Of a stretch of DNA of 64,000 bases, positions 1 through 8,869 are shown in pieces. The DNA comes from Flammeovirga sp. EKP202. Lineage in GTDB: Bacteria; Bacteroidota; Bacteroidia; Cytophagales; Flammeovirgaceae. Positions within the stretch are counted from its first letter, which is position 1; each line of letters begins with the position of its first letter. The notes beneath the pieces are model-generated. The model did not search any database and had not been told where the DNA came from. It saw nothing but the letters and a program-made list of their open reading frames with translations. Position numbers and translations under genes: made by a program. The stretch is from contig NZ_JACVVP010000001.1 in assembly GCF_014534745.1 (NCBI RefSeq), forward strand, positions 186,001 through 250,000, given 5' to 3'.

Positions 1-34
1 CAGCACCTGCGATAGTTATTGATTTTAAAAGCAT
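1..34 (-). CDS. possible 5' end of a gene running off the left edge
   Basis: Read on the minus strand, an ATG at position 34 opens a frame that stays open to the window edge (MLLKSITIAGA). The hydrophobic start with one lysine could be the beginning of a signal peptide or a short N-terminal strand. Only eleven codons are visible, so neither the gene nor its family can be judged. Positions 35-300 hold no other credible coding frame, and I see nothing in them apart from AT-rich sequence. Confidence 0.2.
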   Translation of the reverse strand, partial: MLLKSITIAGA

Positions 35-300
35 AGAATAAAACGAAGTTACAGCTTAATTGTTATTAAATACACCTCCATAGCTTAGAGCATAAATAAT
101 AGCTTTCACTTTCCATCTTTTTATAAAAAGTACGGAAGCGAATTTGATCTTAATTTAATCAAATATAAATAAATTTTAATGGATAAAATAAGGCAGCTGA
201 AAAGAAAATTTTATCTCACGGAAAATTAAAAATAGAAAATGGGACGGAAAAAAGAATGGAAGCTTTAGAGTAGAAAACTTACAGCTAGTGAGGGCACAAA

Positions 301-333
301 AAAAGTCATTCCTTTTTAATCTGGAATGACTTT
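301..333 (-). terminator. rho-independent terminator of the small secreted protein gene
   Basis: The arms AAAGTCATTCC (302-312) and GGAATGACTTT (323-333) form a perfect 11-bp stem. Read on the minus strand the hairpin is followed by a run of T, as expected for a terminator of the gene ending at 376. Confidence 0.8.
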
Positions 334-375
334 CTTTTGATTTATGTATTACGTTGTTTTAGCAACGGAAATGAT

Positions 376-867
376 CTATAAATTATTGACTAACGGTAGC
401 TCTTGTGTCATGCTTAAGTCGATGACAGTATTGAGTTGTCCCATTATTTGAACAAAACGAGCTGCTGTTTGTGTAGAAACCACTTTTTTCATTGCTTTAA
501 AATACTTCTGGTTCAAAGCAATTTCTTTTTTATTAAGCTTGAAACTGGTATTCATCAACTCTTCAGTTCTCTTCTCATCCAAAGTTTCAAAGCTTTCTGC
601 ATATTCTTTTAATAGTGCATACTGTTCATTTAATAATTGACTTTGTTCATATTCATATTTATCATAAACAGGCCAAAATTTGTCAGCTTCAGCTTCTGAT
701 AAGTTCATATTCTCTTTAAGAACTCCTCTTTTTTCAGCTTTGATTAAGGTTTTAATAGTTTCAAAGTCCATATTTTGACCTTGAACTTTACTTGTTAATG
801 AAGGATTTTGAGCGAACAAGTTTAAGCATACAAAAAGAGCGAGTATAGTACCAATAAGTTTTTTCAT
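376..867 (-). CDS. small secreted helical protein (Spy/CpxP-like, hypothetical)
   Basis: A 163-residue protein with a clear signal peptide ending in LFAQ near residue 20. The rest is predicted to be helical, with a pattern around residues 55-70 (LSEAEADKFWPVYDKYE) that resembles small periplasmic Spy/CpxP-like proteins. In Bacteroidota such proteins often accompany ECF sigma factors or envelope stress systems. No enzyme motif is visible. It stands alone, with its own terminator downstream at 301-333 and a 220-bp gap before the next gene upstream. The family link comes from pattern only. An alternative is an unrelated lineage-specific periplasmic protein. Confidence 0.75.
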   Translation of the reverse strand: MKKLIGTILALFVCLNLFAQNPSLTSKVQGQNMDFETIKTLIKAEKRGVLKENMNLSEAEADKFWPVYDKYEYEQSQLLNEQYALLKEYAESFETLDEKRTEELMNTSFKLNKKEIALNQKYFKAMKKVVSTQTAARFVQIMGQLNTVIDLSMTQELPLVNNL

Positions 868-1088
868 AATATCTTGTTATCTTATATTCAAGTTTTATCA
901 ACGTTAGAAAATGAGCTGAGTTCTTAAATGAGTATTAATAAAGGTAAATGCGTAAATAAATATCTAAAAAAGAATGCTAAAAAATAAATTATAGTGTAAT
1001 CTAATCCACCTTTATTTGTAGAGTTTCACTATTCAAAGATCAAGCGGTATTCTATCCGAGTAGATTTACTTTTTGATGTATTTATTTT

Positions 1089-2282
1089 CTATTCTTTTTT
1101 ACTCAACCATTCCTCCGGATCTAATTTTTCTCCATCCATATTCCATATTTGAAATTGAATCTCATAGGTCCCATCTGCATTTTGACCTGCATTTCCGAGC
1201 TTAGAATTAATAGAAATGACATCACCCACTTTTACATTTACCTTATTCAATTTAGAATAAACAGTAAAAAAGTTATCGTGTCTCAACATTACTACATTTT
1301 GAAGGTTGGGTACTTTGGTAACAGCAGTTACTTCCCCGCTGAAAACACTTTTAACGACAGCATTTGGTTTTACTCGAAGGTCTATTCCATGGTTTTCGAT
1401 GGTGACTCCTGATAGAATGGGGTGAGGTCGAACTCCAAAGTGGTTGGTGATCATGCCTCCTTCTACGGGCCATTTGAGACTACCTTTGGTTTCTTGAAAA
1501 CTTGTAGTCGTTACATTCTCATTATTGATTTTATTTTCCGCTTTATCGGTAATTTCAATTTCATTTTCGAATACATTTCCTTCTTTAGAGACATTAGAAG
1601 TCAATGCTAACATTTGCTTTTGAAGTTCGGCTAAGGCTTTTCTTTCTTTTTCAAGTTGTGTTATTAATTCTCTTTCCTTGAGTTTTAGGTTGCTGACTAC
1701 TTTGGTTTGTCTTTCTTTTAATGATTTCAATTGAGCCAATTGTACTTTTTCTTCTTCGAGTAAAGCAAAAGACTCTTTATTTCTAGCTTTGATTTCTTCT
1801 TTCTTATGAAGCAGAAGTTCTTGAGATCTTTCAATTTCTAGGATCTGTTTTTTTCTGACGTCCTTATAATGTTCAAGGTAATTGGCTCTACGTACAAACT
1901 GAGTAAAGTTTTCGCTCGAAAAAATATAAGCCAACTGCTGAAAGTCACCTCCTGTTTTATAAGCAGCATAGACGAGTTCAGCATATTCCTCTTTCAACAA
2001 CTCAATTTTTCTTTGTAAAGAATCAGCTACAATAATCGCCTCTTTCTCCTCATTTTGAGCTTCGGTGATTCTATTTTGAATTTGACGAAGATAATGTTCA
2101 CGTCCTTCAATCTGAGCTTCAATGTCATTAAGTTCACTTAATGAAGCCTCTTTTTTATATTGGGTATCATCTAAAATAGCCTTAGTTTTTGCAATTTTGT
2201 TTTTTGCTAATTTAATATCCTTTTGAGCAAAAAGGGAATGGGTAACAAATGTGATTAAAAATATAAAAACTATTTTTTTCAT
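1089..2282 (-). CDS. EnvC-like murein hydrolase activator (coiled coil plus degenerate LytM/M23 domain)
   Basis: This 397-residue protein has a signal peptide (cleavage after LFAQ, about residue 20), a long charged coiled coil (about residues 22-235) and a C-terminal LytM/M23-like domain (about residues 270-397). That is the layout of EnvC-type proteins, which bind peptidoglycan amidases and switch them on at division sites. The first metal motif is kept (NHGIDLRV, H and D spaced as in M23). The second motif, normally HxH, reads QFQ in IQFQIW, so metal-dependent peptidase activity is unlikely and an activator role is more plausible. In Bacteroidota this family often lies after rpsO/lipoprotein genes. 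Here it is monocistronic, and the 120-bp gap upstream contains a small mobile element. Confidence 0.85.
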   Translation of the reverse strand: MKKIVFIFLITFVTHSLFAQKDIKLAKNKIAKTKAILDDTQYKKEASLSELNDIEAQIEGREHYLRQIQNRITEAQNEEKEAIIVADSLQRKIELLKEEYAELVYAAYKTGGDFQQLAYIFSSENFTQFVRRANYLEHYKDVRKKQILEIERSQELLLHKKEEIKARNKESFALLEEEKVQLAQLKSLKERQTKVVSNLKLKERELITQLEKERKALAELQKQMLALTSNVSKEGNVFENEIEITDKAENKINNENVTTTSFQETKGSLKWPVEGGMITNHFGVRPHPILSGVTIENHGIDLRVKPNAVVKSVFSGEVTAVTKVPNLQNVVMLRHDNFFTVYSKLNKVNVKVGDVISINSKLGNAGQNADGTYEIQFQIWNMDGEKLDPEEWLSKKE

Positions 2283-2404
2283 TAATTGATTTATATGCAG
2301 AACTAAAAAGTGAACCCATAAGTAATTTTAACCCATCAATTGACAATAAATTGATCAAGTTATTTTTGTTTGGTTACTTATTATCTTTATTGAAAATAAT
2401 ATTT

Positions 2405-2463
2405 TAAGTACTAAGTCAAAAATAGTTTACATAAAATAATTTTGAATTTGTACTTAGTACTTA
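2405..2463. mobile_element. 59-bp MITE-like element with terminal inverted repeats
   Basis: The element starts TAAGTACTAAGTCAAAAA (2405-2422) and ends in the inverted counterpart ...TACTTAGTACTTA (2451-2463); the outer 12 bases are perfectly inverted. Its right side (AAATAATTTTG then ...GTACTTAG) closely matches the right end of the 162-bp element at 56540-56701. It appears to be an internally deleted member of the same family. It ends 1 base before the TTG start codon of the next gene. Confidence 0.7.
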
Positions 2464-2464
2464 C

Positions 2465-3457
2465 TTGTACATAAAAAATCGTACCTCTATTAATCATTCA
2501 CAATTGAAACAGGATTTTAGAATAAGGAAATACGTTGCATCCGATCGAAACAAGTGGGATAATTTTGTTGATGAATGTATGCAACCGCACTTTTTCTTCC
2601 ATAGGTCTTTTATGGAGTATCATAAAGATCGCTTTACGGATGCAAGTCTTATTATAGAAGACAAAAATGAAAATATTGTGGCTCTTTTTCCTTCTTCAAT
2701 AGCAAACGGAGTCGTCTCATCTCATGCAGGGCTTACCTTTGGTGGATTATTGTATAAAAGAAGAACTTTCGTTCAAAAGGTAATAACGGTGTTAGGTTTA
2801 ATTGAAACCTATTACGCCAACTTAAGTGTTCATAAAATGATCTACAAAGTGATGCCTTATATCTATAAATCGGAGCAAGGAGAAGAAGATCTTTATGCTC
2901 TGTATATGAATAATTGGAAGTTAGTGAGAAGAGATTTTAGTACAATTGTAAAGAAGGATTCTACCTTGGTTTCAGATAGGTCAAGACGTAAAAACAATAC
3001 AATTGCCCTTCAAAATCAAATTGAAGTTTTACCATCAGAAGATATCACTGCCTTCTGGAATCTTTTGAATCAAAACTTAAAAGATAGACATCATGTAAAC
3101 CCAACTCATTCTTTAGAAGAACTTCAATTATTGATGCGTCTTTTTCCTGATAACATTAAGTTGATAGGAGGTTTTAAAGATGGAGAAATGTTGGGTGGGG
3201 CCTTATTATTTTTAACTCCTTATGTTTGTAAAATTCAATATTCTGTAAACTCTTTGAAAGGAAGAGAGTTTAAAGTATTAGATGCAGTTTTCTTGTCAAT
3301 TATAAATGATAATCAAAGGCCTTATGTTGATTTTGGGCATTCCTCCGAAAATGAGGGTAAATTTCTTAATGAAGGTCTGAGTAAGTTTAAATTTTATTTT
3401 AAAGGCGAAGCATCTGTCTGTGATTTCTATGAGAAAGATCTCTCAGCAAATTTGTAG
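2465..3457 (+). CDS. GNAT/FemAB-like acyltransferase (BioF2-like acetyltransferase domain)
   Basis: A 330-residue cytosolic protein with the two-lobed GNAT arrangement of FemAB/BioF2-like transferases. The C-terminal part is typical of the family: GGFKDGEMLGGALLF, then a segment ending in YVDFGHSSEN and KFKFYFKG (about residues 235-320). Relatives move aminoacyl or acetyl groups onto cell-envelope precursors or metabolites. The substrate here cannot be read from sequence. The only plausible start is TTG at 2465, because the next Met is residue 39. This start lies directly after a 59-bp repeat element, so the original 5' end may have been replaced by that insertion. Thirty bases separate it from the DUF2480 gene downstream, so the two probably share a transcript. 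Confidence 0.8.
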   Translation: MYIKNRTSINHSQLKQDFRIRKYVASDRNKWDNFVDECMQPHFFFHRSFMEYHKDRFTDASLIIEDKNENIVALFPSSIANGVVSSHAGLTFGGLLYKRRTFVQKVITVLGLIETYYANLSVHKMIYKVMPYIYKSEQGEEDLYALYMNNWKLVRRDFSTIVKKDSTLVSDRSRRKNNTIALQNQIEVLPSEDITAFWNLLNQNLKDRHHVNPTHSLEELQLLMRLFPDNIKLIGGFKDGEMLGGALLFLTPYVCKIQYSVNSLKGREFKVLDAVFLSIINDNQRPYVDFGHSSENEGKFLNEGLSKFKFYFKGEASVCDFYEKDLSANL

Positions 3458-3487
3458 ACTTAATAGAAACTATAGAACTTTGTATTT

Positions 3488-4000
3488 ATGGATGAAATAG
3501 TAAACAGAGTAGCACAGAGTGCACTGATTTCTTTTGACTTGGAAGATATTCGAGCAAAAGGAGAGCGCGTGCTAATTGATATAAAAGAACAACTTTTTCA
3601 AGGTTTGATCTTAAGGGAAAAGGACTTTCGGGCGTTTATAAAGGAACACGATTGGTCTCAATATCAAGATAAACATGTGGCGATAACATGTTCGGAAGAT
3701 GTCGTAATTCCTACTTGGGCTTATATGCTTTTAACCACAAGGTTGGAAAAATATGCTTCAACAATTGTTTTCGGAGATTTATCTCGATTAGAAGAAAAAT
3801 TATTTGAGAAAGCAATAGCAGAATTAGATACTGATCAATTTATTGATAAACCTGTTGTAGTAAAAGGGTGCAGTAAAGAAGATGTACCTGTTACCGCATA
3901 TGTGGATATTACAGAAAAGCTTCGCCCTATAGCGAAAACAATCATGTATGGCGAGCCTTGTAGTACAGTACCAATTTACAAGAAGCCGAGAAAAAAATAA
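3488..4000 (+). CDS. DUF2480 family protein
   Basis: A 170-residue soluble protein that I recognise as DUF2480, a family essentially confined to Bacteroidota. Family hallmarks include the opening MDEIVNRVAQSALISFDLE and the late CxxxDVPxxAYxxIxxxLRPxAKxxMYGEPCS-like stretch (about residues 128-160), with conserved cysteines. The function is unknown. It is probably co-transcribed with the GNAT-like gene upstream (30-bp gap) and is followed by a bidirectional terminator. Confidence 0.9.
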   Translation: MDEIVNRVAQSALISFDLEDIRAKGERVLIDIKEQLFQGLILREKDFRAFIKEHDWSQYQDKHVAITCSEDVVIPTWAYMLLTTRLEKYASTIVFGDLSRLEEKLFEKAIAELDTDQFIDKPVVVKGCSKEDVPVTAYVDITEKLRPIAKTIMYGEPCSTVPIYKKPRKK

Positions 4001-4009
4001 GGTAAAAAG

Positions 4010-4058
4010 AGAGGAGTGAAGAATGCTGAGTTTTCCCAACATTTTTCACTCCTCTTTT
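4010..4058. terminator. bidirectional terminator between convergent genes
   Basis: AGAGGAGTGAA (4010-4020) pairs with TTCACTCCTCT (4045-4055), with A-rich sequence on the left and TTTT on the right. It sits between the convergent DUF2480 and porin-like genes and could serve both. Confidence 0.75.
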
Positions 4059-4076
4059 ATAATTGCTTAAAACGAA

Positions 4077-5534
4077 TCAAATACGTAATTGTAATTGTGT
4101 CACGAACAATCCTGCATGATGATCAACAACGTTCTTTCCTAGGTCATTAATCATATACACTGGACGAAGTTGGTAAGCCGCTGTAAGTTTGACATTCTGA
4201 CCAATGATAGCCCAGTTAACACCAAAATCACTTTGGAAAGAAGTCTCATCTAAGCCTTCAAGATTTTTATAGGAAACAGCAACATAAGGCTGAAGTTTTT
4301 TCTCTGAATTATAAATAGTTTTAGGCAATGTGTAGCCTAACTCTGTATGGAAGATATGTCCCGTACCATGAGAATACTGAGAGAAACCAGGTCCTTGGGG
4401 TGAAGAAGGAGCATTAGGATCTGTCCCTGCAAAACCACCCATTACATGTAAAGTTCTCAAGTAATCATTTCCGTATTGGTAGTTATAATAAACTGCATAT
4501 CCTGTAAAACCAGCACCGTTATTACCTAATGGAGTACTTAAAAATACATCTACAGCAAACTTTGTAATGTCATTTTCTTGAATGTACATGTCTCCATTGA
4601 TGTCTTCTTTATAAGTACCAGTTCCTCCTGGTTGGTATTGGAAACCTGCTCCAATATTGAACACTCTTTTTTGTCCGAAGTAGTTCATCTGACTTGCACC
4701 TGAAACAGATTGAGCTTCTACATCCCAGAATTGCCAGCTGAAATATCCGTTATAATTATAATTATTTTGTTTTAAAAGGTAGGTACTGCCAATAGTTGCA
4801 CCTGCTGCGTTATTGTTATAAGCATCTTCTAACTCACTTTTTGACATTGGAAGACCGCCTACGGTAGGCGTACTTACTGGAGCCGTTCCCATTATTGGTT
4901 GGTTGATCGATACTTGATAAGCCAATTTACCTAATACATTACCCCTTGCAAAAACACCCATTTGTCTTACAATAGCGTCCGTACGGTTTACTTCAGGATA
5001 GTTGAAGTAAGGATGATCTACAGTAAGGTAGTTGTTTGATCCCACACGTGAAAGACGGGCTAAACCTTGCCAAAAGTGAATACCAGCACCAATATAGTTT
5101 TGATCAGCAATTTTTATTTGTCCTTGAAAATCATGAACATAAACGTTATTGTTGATATTAGAATTGGTAGCGTTACTCGTTGCACCGATGTGGGCAAAAA
5201 GTAAATACTTATTTTCAATATTAGCATAGAACATCGTACGAATACGACGCATCGAAAAATCACTAAAATTAGAGATAGGCTCTCCTGTTAATGCATTTGT
5301 AGTACCAGGGTTTGTTTCACCCGCTCTCCACCATGCTTGAATACCAATTATTGTTTTGAAATAAGAGGTCTTCTCTTTATTTAGATCCAATCGTAAGCCT
5401 CTTTTGAAAGCATCTACAGATTTTTCATAAGGCGTTTTTTCAACGACAGGAGCATTGTTTTTCTCTTGTTCTGATTGTGCAAAAATTGATAATGAGACAA
5501 AAGTTAACAATAGCGTGGATAAAATTCTTTTCAT
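4077..5534 (-). CDS. porin-like outer-membrane beta-barrel protein
   Basis: I chose the ATG at 5534, which begins MKRILSTLLLTFVSLSIFAQ, a complete signal peptide; a longer frame upstream would put 14 implausible residues before it. The mature protein (485 residues in total) is rich in alternating aromatic and polar residues (FYANIENKYLLFAHIG, YFSWQFWDVEAQS), has repeated girdle-like segments, and ends ...VTQLQLRI, all consistent with an outer-membrane barrel. It resembles phosphate-selective/OprO-type porins of Bacteroidota in overall pattern, but no specific substrate can be assigned. The gene stands alone and ends at a bidirectional terminator. Confidence 0.75.
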   Translation of the reverse strand: MKRILSTLLLTFVSLSIFAQSEQEKNNAPVVEKTPYEKSVDAFKRGLRLDLNKEKTSYFKTIIGIQAWWRAGETNPGTTNALTGEPISNFSDFSMRRIRTMFYANIENKYLLFAHIGATSNATNSNINNNVYVHDFQGQIKIADQNYIGAGIHFWQGLARLSRVGSNNYLTVDHPYFNYPEVNRTDAIVRQMGVFARGNVLGKLAYQVSINQPIMGTAPVSTPTVGGLPMSKSELEDAYNNNAAGATIGSTYLLKQNNYNYNGYFSWQFWDVEAQSVSGASQMNYFGQKRVFNIGAGFQYQPGGTGTYKEDINGDMYIQENDITKFAVDVFLSTPLGNNGAGFTGYAVYYNYQYGNDYLRTLHVMGGFAGTDPNAPSSPQGPGFSQYSHGTGHIFHTELGYTLPKTIYNSEKKLQPYVAVSYKNLEGLDETSFQSDFGVNWAIIGQNVKLTAAYQLRPVYMINDLGKNVVDHHAGLFVTQLQLRI

Positions 5535-5622
5535 TTTAAGATAGAGTTCATAAACATTCGTGCAAAGATATTTCACAACAGAATGATAAAAAAGGTGAAG
5601 AATCTCTATCTACACTTTTATT

Positions 5623-6066
5623 CTAATGATTTCTATCATAAAAATTACTAATTTCCTCCTCAGCGTGTGATAATTTGTATTTGAGAATCTGATTAGTATG
5701 CTCATCTACCCAACTTTCTAGTGCAATATCGTGCTTCTGTTTACTGTTGGCGTAGTGTGTGTAAGAAAGACCAAGCTTTTGAAATTCTTGATTGAAAAGG
5801 TCTTCAATTACAGCAAAATTGGTGATAAGGTCACTACTAAGTTCTCGAACTTCTTGTAGTTCCTGTCGGATACTCTCTTGAATTAGTTTTCTTATTTTTT
5901 GAATTTCTTGCTTTTCTTGTTCAATTTTTTGTTGTGAGTAAATGTTGTTATCCTCACTTAAAGAATTCCAGTAAACATCGAAAGCTTCTTGGGTGATATT
6001 GTTTTGTGCGTGAGCACTCAATAAAGAAACGAAAGTCAAGATAATTGATAGTGATAGTGTTTTCAT
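5623..6066 (-). CDS. small secreted coiled-coil protein, hypothetical
   Basis: A 147-residue protein with a signal peptide (SLLSAHAQ, cleavage near residue 20). The segment at about residues 45-80 is rich in Glu, Gln and Lys (QEKQEIQKIRKLIQESI) and should form a coiled coil. I do not recognise a family. It lies 88 bp upstream of the porin-like gene on the same strand, so co-transcription is possible. A periplasmic accessory role for that porin would be speculation. Confidence 0.65.
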   Translation of the reverse strand: MKTLSLSIILTFVSLLSAHAQNNITQEAFDVYWNSLSEDNNIYSQQKIEQEKQEIQKIRKLIQESIRQELQEVRELSSDLITNFAVIEDLFNQEFQKLGLSYTHYANSKQKHDIALESWVDEHTNQILKYKLSHAEEEISNFYDRNH

Positions 6067-6352
6067 GATACAGTTTTAATTATAAAGGGTATGTTTTTGT
6101 AAATGGCTTTTACCCTTAAATAGTTCACGAGGCAAAGCTACATTTTATGTAAGAAAATGCTTTATAATTCTTTTTTTACTACAAATTATTATTCAGATAA
6201 ATCAATTAATACTTAGTGATGAGAATATTTAGTAGAATTAATCTCTTTTTTAATTCAAAAGATAGAGAACAGTGGATTTTAAATGATGTGATTTCCGTTG
6301 AAAAGAGGTCATTTTTTAGGGTAGAGAAGATGGTAGAATCTGAGATTATAAA

Positions 6353-6388
6353 AAAAGCCACCAAAAACTTTCGTCCTTGATGGCTTTT
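6353..6388 (-). terminator. lpd terminator
   Basis: AAAAGCCA (6353-6360) pairs with TGGCTTTT (6381-6388), extended by CAA/TTG inside after one mismatch. On the minus strand it is followed by TTTTTTT, about 33 bases after the lpd stop codon. The gap from 6067 to 6352 holds no convincing gene. Confidence 0.8.
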
Positions 6389-6421
6389 AGAAATTGATCT
6401 CTTAAAGATCAAATCTATATC

Positions 6422-7828
6422 TTATAAGTGGATACACTCATCATACGCTAAGGCAGCAGCCTCCATTACCGCTTCCGATAATGTTGGGTGAGGGTGAACC
6501 GCAGTGATGATTTCGTGACCAGTTACTTCTAATTTACGAGCAACAACCGCTTCAGCGATCATTTCAGTAACGTTTGAACCGATCATATGGCAACCTAACC
6601 ACTCACCATATTTCGCATCAAAGATTACTTTTACGAAACCTTCTTTATGACCTGCAGCAGATGCTTTACCTGACGCAGAGAATGGGAATTTACCCACTTT
6701 GATTTCATAACCAGCTTCTTTTGCTTGCTCTTCAGTCATACCTACTGATGCTACTTCAGGAACAGTGTAAGTACAACCTGGGATGTTTCCGTAGTTCATT
6801 GGCTCTGGAGATAAACCTGCGATTTTCTCAACACAGATAATACCTTCGTGAGAAGCAACGTGCGCTAAAGCAGGTCCTTTCACGATATCACCAATTGCAT
6901 ATACAGAAGGGATGTTAGTTTGGTAGTAATCATTTACTAAAACTTTACCCTTGTCATGAGCAACACCAACTTCTTCTAAACCGATACCTTCAAGGTTAGT
7001 CTCCACACCAACAGCAGAAAGCACTACGTCGCACTCGATAGTAGTTTCTTTACCTTTTTTGTTGTCAGTGATTTTAACTACACAACCTTCACCTGAAGTG
7101 TCCACAGTTTGAACAGCAGCGTTAGTCATTACGTTGATGCCTTGCTTTTTGAAGTTACGCTCTAATTCTTTAGAAACGTCAGCATCTTCGTTAGGTACGA
7201 TACGAGGTAAGTATTCAACTACAGTTACTTCAGTACCGATTGAGTTATAGAAATAAGCAAACTCAACACCGATAGCACCAGAACCCATCACTACCATTTT
7301 CTTAGGTTGCTCAGGTAATGTCATTGCTTGACGGTATCCGATTACTTTTTCGCCATCAATTTTGATATGCGGAAGTTGTTTTGCTCTACCACCAGTAGCA
7401 AGGATGATGCTCTCAGCGTCATAAACTGTAGCGTTACCATCAGCGTCAGTTACTTCAACTTGTTTAGGTCCCACTAATTTACCGAAACCTAAAAGTTTTT
7501 CAATTTTGTTTTTCTTGATCAAGAACTCAACACCTTTACTCATACCAGCGGCTACGCCACGGCTTCTTTGTACCATTGCTGAGAAATCAGCTTCAGCTTC
7601 ACCTGCTACATTAATACCATAGTCTTTTGCATGGTTAATGTATTGGAATACCTGACCACTTTTCAAAAGGGCTTTTGTAGGGATACATCCCCAGTTCAAG
7701 CAGATACCGCCTACTTCTGCTTTCTCTACTACGGCTACTTTCTTACCTAGTTGAGAAGCGCGGATTGCTGCCACATATCCACCGGGTCCACTACCGATGA
7801 CGATCAGGTCAAATTTTGTTGCTGACAT
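6422..7828 (-). CDS. lpdA: dihydrolipoyl dehydrogenase (E3 of 2-oxoacid dehydrogenase complexes)
   Basis: Flavin disulfide oxidoreductase that reoxidises the lipoyl group of pyruvate/2-oxoglutarate dehydrogenase and glycine cleavage complexes using NAD+. The ATG at 7828 (MSATKFDLIV) gives 468 residues, the usual length; a longer frame adds 23 residues without family support. Visible motifs are the FAD site GSGPGGYVAA (about residue 10), the redox disulfide GGICLNWGCIPTKA (about residues 38-52), the NAD site GSGAIGVEFA (about 180), a second FAD motif YAIGDI (about 315) and the catalytic HPHPTLSE near the C-terminus. The gene is monocistronic with its own terminator. The E1 and E2 genes are not in the window. 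Confidence 0.97.
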   Translation of the reverse strand: MSATKFDLIVIGSGPGGYVAAIRASQLGKKVAVVEKAEVGGICLNWGCIPTKALLKSGQVFQYINHAKDYGINVAGEAEADFSAMVQRSRGVAAGMSKGVEFLIKKNKIEKLLGFGKLVGPKQVEVTDADGNATVYDAESIILATGGRAKQLPHIKIDGEKVIGYRQAMTLPEQPKKMVVMGSGAIGVEFAYFYNSIGTEVTVVEYLPRIVPNEDADVSKELERNFKKQGINVMTNAAVQTVDTSGEGCVVKITDNKKGKETTIECDVVLSAVGVETNLEGIGLEEVGVAHDKGKVLVNDYYQTNIPSVYAIGDIVKGPALAHVASHEGIICVEKIAGLSPEPMNYGNIPGCTYTVPEVASVGMTEEQAKEAGYEIKVGKFPFSASGKASAAGHKEGFVKVIFDAKYGEWLGCHMIGSNVTEMIAEAVVARKLEVTGHEIITAVHPHPTLSEAVMEAAALAYDECIHL

Positions 7829-7894
7829 AATTAAAATGTTATAATATAATTTTTCGTTTTCTGTTTGAGCGGCAATTTCGTAAAAATTCCCACA

Positions 7895-7902
7895 CAAAAA
7901 TA
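7895..7902 (-). promoter_or_regulatory. possible -7 box upstream of lpdA
   Basis: On the minus strand this reads TATTTTTG, matching the Bacteroidota -7 consensus TAnnTTTG, about 65 bases before the lpdA ATG. No convincing -33 TTG lies at the right distance, so this is a weak call. Confidence 0.3.
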
Positions 7903-8083
7903 AAGGTTCAGCAATAAAATAAAAACGTATAAGGGGTTCACTTTACATATTAAAGTGTATTAGGGTAAATTATTAAAGGAATTTTATTGTGTTTCTATCA
8001 AAAATCAAGAGGGAATAGCGTGTAATACTATCAAAATGTCATTAATAGTTCTTTAAAATGAAAGAATGAGAAAATTTTAAAAG

Positions 8084-8100
8084 TAAGTACTTAGACAAAA
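8084..8100. repeat. solo copy of the TAAGTAC-type terminal repeat
   Basis: TAAGTACTTAGACAAAA resembles the outer end TAAGTACCAAGACAAAA of the 162-bp elements described at 37427 and 56540. I find no partner end nearby, so it may be a remnant or chance. The surrounding gene-free stretch 7829-8431 holds nothing else I can name apart from possible promoters. Confidence 0.35.
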
Positions 8101-8339
8101 GAAATGATACTATTTTAGGTAAGAGTGAGTAATTTAGAGTGAAGAAAAATGGTTGGTGTTATGGTCCGTAATGTTGTTTTTATAATGAATCATGTATCTC
8201 AACATGGATCACCTTCTCTCACCCCCTTTCCTTCTGACCTTCAATAAAAACATTCTAGGATCCTCCTAAAAAAATAAAACAGATCCTATTTGTATCTAAA
8301 CAAAATAAAATCAATCAATTAATTACTGATAAGTTTGCG

Positions 8340-8347
8340 TATTTTTG
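8340..8347 (+). promoter_or_regulatory. possible -7 box for the small membrane protein
   Basis: TATTTTTG fits TAnnTTTG and lies 85 bases before the ATG at 8432. No good -33 element is seen. The leader that follows could fold through GCACCT (about 8356-8361) and AGGTGC further on. Confidence 0.3.
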
Positions 8348-8431
8348 CTGACAGGCACCTGTCCAATATTGATTGATTTTTTTTGCCAAGGTGCTGAAAA
8401 TGTGGTAAATTATCAATTAAAAGAGATAAGA

Positions 8432-8710
8432 ATGAAAAGAGGAGCATTTTTTAAGTTATTGCAACACAGGACGTTTGATTTTACACCACGTTACTATGAT
8501 GCAGAAAAAGAAGAAAGAGATGCCAGAATAAAGGCACTGTATGAAAAGTATGGAAAGAAAGAGGAAAAAAACGAAGAAAGTGCTGAAGGTGTAAGGAGAA
8601 GTATTTCTTTTTCTAGGGAAAGAAGCCGTCAGGCAGAAAGAAAACCTATCCTTATCAGAGCCGCTGTAGTAGTGGGGATTTTTGCTCTCTTATACGTTAT
8701 ATTTAAATAA
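8432..8710 (+). CDS. small membrane-anchored protein, hypothetical
   Basis: I start this gene at ATG 8432 (MKRGAFFKLL), giving 92 residues. The longer frame adds 29 residues translated from what looks like a leader. The protein has a basic N-terminus with HRTFDFTPRYYDAEKEERDARI (about residues 13-34), a charged linker and one C-terminal transmembrane helix (about residues 75-91, VVVGIFALLYVIF). Short proteins of this layout are conserved in Cytophagales as far as I recall. Their function is unknown to me. The C-terminal anchor suggests the soluble part faces the cytoplasm. It lies 159 bp upstream of the first deoxynucleoside kinase, which has its own promoter-like box. Confidence 0.65.
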   Translation: MKRGAFFKLLQHRTFDFTPRYYDAEKEERDARIKALYEKYGKKEEKNEESAEGVRRSISFSRERSRQAERKPILIRAAVVVGIFALLYVIFK

Positions 8711-8801
8711 CATTATATTGAAAATCAGCCGTTAATAATTGTTCGATAGGTTATTAACAGTCTTTCTCTACTTTTAGGTAAAGAAGCGATTATAAAAACT
8801 A

Positions 8802-8809
8802 TATATTTG
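8802..8809 (+). promoter_or_regulatory. possible -7 box for the first deoxynucleoside kinase
   Basis: TATATTTG matches TAnnTTTG exactly and lies 60 bases before the ATG at 8870. The expected -33 TTG is not evident. Confidence 0.4.
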
Positions 8810-8869
8810 CAGGACTTCGCTAATGAAAATTGGCAAGTTAAACTTCAATTACTTCAGAAATCATTTTTC

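Noticed and set aside
1149-1412. 87-codon plus-strand frame within the EnvC-like gene
   Set aside because: It is a shadow of the minus-strand coding sequence with no family pattern.
6206-6412. 68-codon minus-strand frame downstream of lpdA
   Set aside because: It spans the lpdA terminator, has no family resemblance and low-complexity AT-rich codon use.
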